DNA of 64,000 bases, taken from Omphiscola glabra. Lineage: Eukaryota; Mollusca; Gastropoda; Lymnaeidae. The stretch covers positions 14,975,441 through 15,039,440 of the forward strand of contig OZ024807.1 of NCBI GenBank assembly GCA_964017045.1, written 5' to 3'. Numbering within the stretch: position 1 is the stretch's first letter; each line of letters starts with the position of its first letter. Position numbers and translations under genes: made by a program. The notes under the pieces are model-generated. The model was not told where the DNA came from and made no database searches. It saw only the letters and a list, made by a program, of their open reading frames with translations. Positions 60,001 to 64,000 of this stretch are shown in pieces.

Positions 60001-62417
60001 TTATAAATCTTTTTCTATATACACATTTTGACTTGAACAACAAATCTCAATAATGAGTATTTAGCAGTGAGTAATTAAATTAAACATCTCACTTTTTTAA
60101 AAAATTATCAATAACATATAATTAGTCTACCCATTTGAATAATGATTAAAATGAAGAAAACAATCCTTTTTAACCGTAAACTTAAGTTCAAGGATTAAAG
60201 AAACGATCAGTTTGACTTACTCTAGCATTGAGAAGCTGATCCCACTGAGGAGTGAGGTAGTAAGCAATGCCCTGTCCAGACCCTTCCAAGGTGACACCTC
60301 TGATCAGAAGAATGGTCAGGACGATGTATGGGAAAAATGCAGTGAAATAAACAGCCTGTGAAAACAGAAATTTACATTTTTTTGGATGGCAGACCTGTTT
60401 ACCCTCAAACTCTTAAAATCGTACAATATCATCACAAAATCATTCAATACATTATCTTAATAGTAAAAAAATAAACATATAGTATATGGCATGTATACAT
60501 CTCAAAATCATACATTGTACGCTGAAATCGTAAGAGTAAACAGGTCTGGGATGGTATTGTAGTGCACATCAGTTTAAAATGTTAAGTGTTCAATTTCACG
60601 GCAGTTTAAAATGTTAAGTGTTCAATTTCACAGCAGTTTAAAATGTTAAGAGTTAAATTTGCAGGATTTCCTTGCTTAATTTAAATTGAGCCATTAAATG
60701 CAAAGTTACCCACCTTTCCAGAAGACTTGATTCCCTTGGCCAGACATACGCAGACCAGAACCCATGCCAACAACAGACACAGTGCTAGCTGCCATTTTAG
60801 GCTGCCCATAGATTCGATACCTTCAGTCCGGTCCAAGACTACCTTGCTGGAAATTTAAAAAAATTAAACTGCCTGTAACTTTCTGGAGTGATATACTGTA
60901 AGGAAAGTTTTAAAGTTTAAAATCATTCATAATTTTAAAGTTTTATTAAGTGTATGGATGAAATTTAATATTAAATCAACAGCTGAATTAAAACTCAGAA
61001 AGTCAAGTTTTAAATGCAGTTTTAATTTTAAAAAAATTCAACTTACTTAAAGTATTCGTCACTGGATGAGGTATACTTGATGTCCGATGAGTTGGCCAGA
61101 TCTTTGATGTAGTTGAGATAGGTTTCACTGACTTGGCCAACCTGATGGCATGTTTCATTGTACCAGACACCATTATGATGAGTACAGTTGTACATAACAG
61201 CTGGGTCAGCCAGACAGTCTAGACACGAGAAGAAAAGAACATCAACTAGAGGCAATAACTCTATTCGAGAGATGATGCTGACCTAACCCAAAAAAGTGTT
61301 AATTTAAAGTTTATGTTTTAAGTTATGTTGAAATGATATGGGTTTTTAAAGATGTCCTCCCCTTTTTGATTAACTTTCCAAATTTATTTCTCCTTTCATT
61401 CCCCACAAAAATCTTGATAATTAAAAATACAAATGAACATTCAACATGTAGCCATCATCAAATTCAAAAGGGAAGGAGGTTATATAATTTTCTCCCCTTT
61501 TTTGAGACTGCTACAACTGTCACACTACAACTGCCACACTCAATGTGTACTGAAACTGTCACCTACTTTTCGAGCTCCAGTCTCCACAGTATCCCCAAGG
61601 AAGCTCCTTAGTGAAAGAAGCAAAGAAATAGTAGATCGTCCAGGCAATGATCATGTTGTAGTAAATGGATATGAGGCAGGACACAATGAACATGGCCCAA
61701 CCAACACCTGGAAAATAGGACGTCACATCTAACATCTTTTGTCTGTAACAATTTAACGTCGCTTGGATTTGCGAAAAAAATTAATTTTCTGGCCAAAATG
61801 ACTAAATCCTTTAAATGACATTCATTTTTAAAGTAAATGAATAAATGGTGACTCGACCATAAATGGTAACTTTCCATAATGGTGACTCGTCCATAAATGG
61901 TGTCTCGTCCATAAATGGTGTCTCACCCATAATGGTGACTAATCCATAATGGTGACTCATCCATAAAAGGCGACACATGTATAAATGGTGACACATCCAT
62001 AAATGGTGACCATCACGTGATGTCACGCCATTTTGAAGATATTTTTATCCCTTCCCTCCCACCATCGCTACAAATTTGTGACACACAAAAATAGACCCCC
62101 CCTCCCCCCGTAATGCATCATCAAAAAGTGTCATCAATACTCCTCCCCCCCCCCCCCCCAGAAGGTAAAGTTAGCAGGTAGTCCTTGACCTTTTCTTTGA
62201 GATAATTCTACGTATATTTCCAATGATACAGTTACCCTCACCATGACTTTGAGTGTAAAAAAAAGGATGATCAGTCTGCTCTTACCTTGGAAGAGAGGTG
62301 ATGCCTTCCAGATAGAAACAACACCCGAACTGGCGTACTGACCAAAGGACAGCTCTAGGAAGACCATCGGGATGCCCGTGATAAATAACATGATGATAAA
62401 TGGAATGAGGAAGGCGC
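53840..62417 (-). CDS. SLC6A5/SLC6A9-like: SLC6 sodium/chloride-dependent transporter, glycine-transporter type, 13 exons, 5' end off window
   Basis: Minus-strand exons, in order: 62286-62417, 61567-61707, 61047-61218, 60714-60846, 60221-60355, 59396-59499, 58693-58817, 58160-58272, 57572-57711, 56367-56466, 55684-55784, 54542-54724 and 53840-54025. They give about 587 residues from TM2 to the C-terminus; roughly 60-100 residues with TM1 are missing at the right edge. Family marks: [33 protein letters not shown] (extracellular loop cysteine pair), [24 protein letters not shown] and [27 protein letters not shown] and LGLGTQ resemble vertebrate glycine transporters more than GABA or monoamine carriers. 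The protein would take up a small neutral amino acid across the plasma membrane with Na+ and Cl-. TM8 has unusual substitutions, so the substrate is uncertain. Confidence 0.93.
54542..54724 (-). CDS. SLC6A5/SLC6A9-like: SLC6 gene: TM11 end and TM12
   Basis: It encodes [40 protein letters not shown] and [20 protein letters not shown]. YxxYxxPxWxxxxGxxxxxxSxxxIPxxxxYxxxK is typical. The donor is GTTAGT, phase 0. Confidence 0.92.
55684..55784 (-). CDS. SLC6A5/SLC6A9-like: SLC6 gene: intracellular loop 5 and TM11 start
   Basis: It encodes [20 protein letters not shown] then [13 protein letters not shown]. FxxDIExMLG and WxFVxP are the family marks. The donor is GTGAGT, phase 0. Confidence 0.92.
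56367..56466 (-). CDS. SLC6A5/SLC6A9-like: SLC6 gene: TM10 exon
   Basis: It encodes [20 protein letters not shown] then [14 protein letters not shown], matching GGxYxxxLxDxYAAxxSLxxxxxxExxxxxWxYG. The donor is GTAGGT, phase 1. Confidence 0.94.
57572..57711 (-). CDS. SLC6A5/SLC6A9-like: SLC6 gene: end of TM8 and TM9
   Basis: It encodes [20 protein letters not shown], then [20 protein letters not shown] and TQ. The near-universal Glu of the LExxxT block in TM8 is Thr here, and the DE that follows is DQ. Splice sites (TACAG, GTAGGG) and frame are sound, so this is divergence, not a misjoined exon. The boundary could be off by one base at the high end. Confidence 0.85.
57725..57781 (+). repeat. 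~32-bp direct duplication in an SLC6 intron
   Basis: TATTTATATTATTGGAGATT occurs twice, at about 57732 and 57759. Confidence 0.7.
58160..58272 (-). CDS. SLC6A5/SLC6A9-like: SLC6 gene: extracellular loop 4 and TM8 start
   Basis: It encodes [20 protein letters not shown], then [22 protein letters not shown] is as I recall it in vertebrate glycine transporter 1, where other subfamilies have GLDS. The donor is GTTTGT, phase 0. Confidence 0.93.
58693..58817 (-). CDS. SLC6A5/SLC6A9-like: SLC6 gene: TM7 exon
   Basis: It encodes [31 protein letters not shown] and [11 protein letters not shown]. The acceptor at 58818-58819 is chosen because an AG six codons later breaks the frame. The Arg/Tyr usual after the NNC motif is replaced by LF. 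The donor is GTAAGC, phase 1. Confidence 0.9.
59396..59499 (-). CDS. SLC6A5/SLC6A9-like: SLC6 gene: TM6 exon
   Basis: It encodes [20 protein letters not shown] and [14 protein letters not shown]. The unwound TM6 region SLSPCWGG carries a proline where vertebrate glycine transporters have a small residue. The donor is GTGAGT, phase 2. Confidence 0.93.
59825..59960. other. Retroelement-tail-like segment with TGATGAAGGC...GCCGAAACGTTT
   Basis: Contains ACTGATGAAGGCATGTGCCG followed by AAACGTTT, a phrase common at the 3' end of several animal retroelements. No coding remnant is adjacent. Related phrases occur at 9503-9545, 16260-16300 and 55965-55990. Confidence 0.35.
60221..60355 (-). CDS. SLC6A5/SLC6A9-like: SLC6 gene: TM5 and extracellular loop 3 exon
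   Basis: It encodes [40 protein letters not shown] and [13 protein letters not shown] matches glycine transporter 1 closely. Phase 0 at both ends (CACAG acceptor, GTAAGT donor). Confidence 0.95.
60390..60548. mobile_element. MITE, 159 bp, CAGACCTGTTTAC termini, 6-bp target duplication
   Basis: Ends CAGACCTGTTTACC and (reverse) CAGACCTGTTTACT. Exact flanking duplications GGATGG at 60384-60389 and 60549-60554. Lies in the SLC6 intron, 34 bases from the TM5 exon. A second copy in opposite orientation is at 16780-16933. Confidence 0.85.
60570..60663 (+). repeat. 32-bp tandem triplet in an SLC6 intron
   Basis: Three units of CAGTTTAAAATGTTAAGTGT plus TCAATTTCACGG, the last diverged. Confidence 0.9.
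60714..60846 (-). CDS. SLC6A5/SLC6A9-like: SLC6 gene: TM4 exon
   Basis: It encodes [38 protein letters not shown] and IKSSGK. (L/I)[28 protein letters not shown] is characteristic. The donor is GTGGGT, phase 0. Confidence 0.94.
61047..61218 (-). CDS. SLC6A5/SLC6A9-like: SLC6 gene: large extracellular loop 2 exon
   Basis: It starts [12 protein letters not shown], completing the C-x8-C pair begun in the TM3 exon. N-glycosylation sequons NCT, NET and NSS are present, as usual for this loop. It ends SDEYF at GTAAGT, phase 2. Confidence 0.9.
61567..61707 (-). CDS. SLC6A5/SLC6A9-like: SLC6 gene: TM3 exon
   Basis: It encodes [40 protein letters not shown] and CGDWSSK. The Tyr pair in IYYN is the substrate-site landmark of TM3. 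The donor is GTAGGT, phase 1. Confidence 0.93.
61845..62013 (+). repeat. ~18-bp minisatellite in an SLC6 intron
   Basis: About nine to ten imperfect units of CCATAAATGGTGACTCGT. Confidence 0.88.
62286..62417 (-). CDS. SLC6A5/SLC6A9-like: SLC6 gene: TM2 exon
   Basis: It encodes [20 protein letters not shown] then [17 protein letters not shown], the TM2 signature of SLC6. It starts in phase 1 after TTTCAG and ends with a GTAAGG donor in phase 1. The preceding TM1 exon (normally ending ...YKNGGG) is not found between 62418 and 64000. Confidence 0.94.
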
Positions 62418-63300
62418 CTGAAACAAAGGGAGATCATTATCAGCAAGAGTAATAATTGCGATGATTCCCCTTTAGCAAGACTTTTGTAAAAACCAATTCA
62501 ACACACGCAGCCCAGTGACTATTCAGACTCAATAAAAAGTTGGAAGGGAGTCTGATCAGCAGGGGAATTTACGTGAGTCTTAAATTTGTGTCGTAGCTAG
62601 GGGTGGGCTAAGAATTTCTTCCCCAGCCCCCAAACCCTTTTACGATAAAAGAAAACACACAACCCCTGCCCTCTACATAAGGAGTGTCGCTCGGGTCGGA
62701 CCACTGAAGTTACACTTTTCAGGTTGCAACTTTTAATATAAAACACATTTTTAATCCAAGTTTTCAAATCTTCACGTGTGTATGTGCTTGAAAAAAAAAT
62801 GACATGGGTTCAGAACGAAATGTTCATTGTGTGCATGTTCACTTCCTATTTGATATTTAAAATCTGAGGTTTTAAAAAAAATATGCTAACATGATTATTT
62901 CTGTGGTTGAGAAACTTTGTGGAACACCTGAGTCAATGTCAAGTTGTAATTTTCCTAGATTACTCCAACGGCTGTCATAAAGACAAGACAAAAACGAACA
63001 ATAAGAATGTTACGACGGCTGTAAGAAATGCAGTAAACCCATAAAATGTTCCCACCTGGCAACGTTATGTGGGATAATATACAACACACTGTAATTAATC
63101 ATTGCGTCACCGCCACTACCCACCCCTTCTTCAACGCGTGTTATCTGAATTGGTGCATTTAACAAAAAAATAATTAAGTAAAGCATTTATTTAGCTAAAC
63201 ATTTCTCTTTCTCTCATTTTTTAAAAAAAAATTAAATTGTTTTTAAAAATCGTGAAATCTGGAATAGTTGTTTCCCTTTATAAAAGAAAGTTTTCGTTTT

Positions 63301-63435
63301 CCTCCCCATTAATTTAATTTTATTTTATTTTAATTTTATTCAATTCAATTTAATTTAATTTTATTTTATTTTATTTAATTATTTTATTTAATTTAAATTA
63401 ATGTAATTTTATTTTATTAAATTAAATTTTTTTCT
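63301..63435. repeat. TTTTA/TTTAA simple-sequence tract
   Basis: Long low-complexity run of TTTTATTTTA and TTTAATTTAA. Confidence 0.9.
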
Positions 63436-63645
63436 TCTTATTTTGGGTTCAATTCGTGGCATGGGCTCGATTTTCGGAAGCGCCTTTTTGTTTTGTTTCA
63501 ATTTCCGTTTCACGGTTCACGGTTCAACATATCTTAAATACAATTTCAAATACATTTTCTACTATCATATAACTACACAGAACTCTGATGATTGCTTAAT
63601 CTACCCAGTTTTCAAGGAAACATTGATACCTCTTCTATTCATAAG

Positions 63646-63722
63646 CAACCACCATCAACCACAATCAACCACAATCAACCACAATCAACCACCATCAACC
63701 ACAATCAACCACCATCAACCTT
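63646..63722 (+). repeat. 10-bp CAACCACAAT / CAACCACCAT array
   Basis: Seven to eight units, in two variants. Confidence 0.92.
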
Positions 63723-64000
63723 CATCGGTAACATAAAATTAGGCATTATTGGAGAACAAAAAAACACTTTTTTTTAGTTTAAAAATAAATGAAAGGTTTC
63801 ACTTGATTCCCCGTGATCCCAACCCACCCCCCACCCCAAACCACCCCCTTTTTTTCTTCTTTCTTTTTTAAAAAAAACTTTTGGGTTTCGATTAACAAAA
63901 ACAACGCCCTCTGGGGTATAAAGTGCGCATGGTGTTAAAGCCCAGGTGTTTCTGCTTTAATGGGCTTACATTTTGACCTTTATAAAAAATCAGCACGTGC

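Larger units (their letters stand above)
62418..64000. other. SLC6 intron sequence at the right edge
   Basis: No TM1 exon is visible. It holds an A/T pentamer-like tract (63301-63435), a ~10-bp CAACCACAAT array (63646-63722) and C-rich runs near 63820. A CGTAGCTAGGGG phrase near 62590 resembles a solitary end of the CAGTGGCGTAG MITE family. Confidence 0.5.

Noticed and set aside
1..64000. tRNA or rRNA genes
   Set aside because: No convincing A/B-box pair with cloverleaf potential or rRNA core was seen; a tRNAscan run would settle it.

Overview
The window is nuclear DNA from an animal. Genes are split by short spliceosomal introns, the sequence is AT-rich with long C/G homopolymers, and non-LTR retrotransposons, MITEs and minisatellites are plentiful. 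The protein families fit an invertebrate, plausibly a lophotrochozoan such as a gastropod mollusc, but the taxon is an inference and not firm.

Layout. (1) About 1-23,100 holds no exon I can support. It carries minisatellites, small DNA-transposon relics and one retrotransposon tail. Because a gene on the minus strand enters from the right and ends on an open splice donor, this stretch may be one very long intron of that gene. (2) 23,115-29,172, minus strand: the first four coding exons of an amyloid precursor protein (APP/APPL) homologue, giving the signal peptide and complete E1 region; E2, the membrane segment and the cytoplasmic tail are not visible. (3) About 29,200-39,000: intergenic DNA full of transposable elements. 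It includes two head-to-tail copies of a ~1.9-kb repeat with a GGATCC-rich minisatellite core, one copy interrupted by a 1.2-kb DNA transposon (itself carrying a small MITE) and by a retrotransposon tail. (4) 39,034-48,274, plus strand: a complete 11-exon SLC17 gene (sialin-like anion transporter, 505 aa after splicing), with a 3' UTR to about 50,110. (5) 53,840-62,417, minus strand: thirteen exons of an SLC6 gene of the glycine-transporter type, covering TM2 to the C-terminus; TM1 and the N-terminus lie beyond the right edge. Genes 4 and 5 converge.

All exon chains were built by hand from family similarity, GT/AG sites and phase. Every junction keeps the frame, which is the main support for the models.

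The most unusual structure is in the SLC17 gene. The 30-bp sequence spanning the exon 9 / intron 9 junction, 5' splice site included, is repeated about 26 times in tandem at the start of intron 9. As the unit is 30 bp and lacks a stop for most of the array, use of any later donor would add 10 residues per unit in frame. Other minisatellites sit next to exon borders in the same gene. The three genes are of families often active in neurons or secretory cells, but nothing in the sequence shows that they act together.
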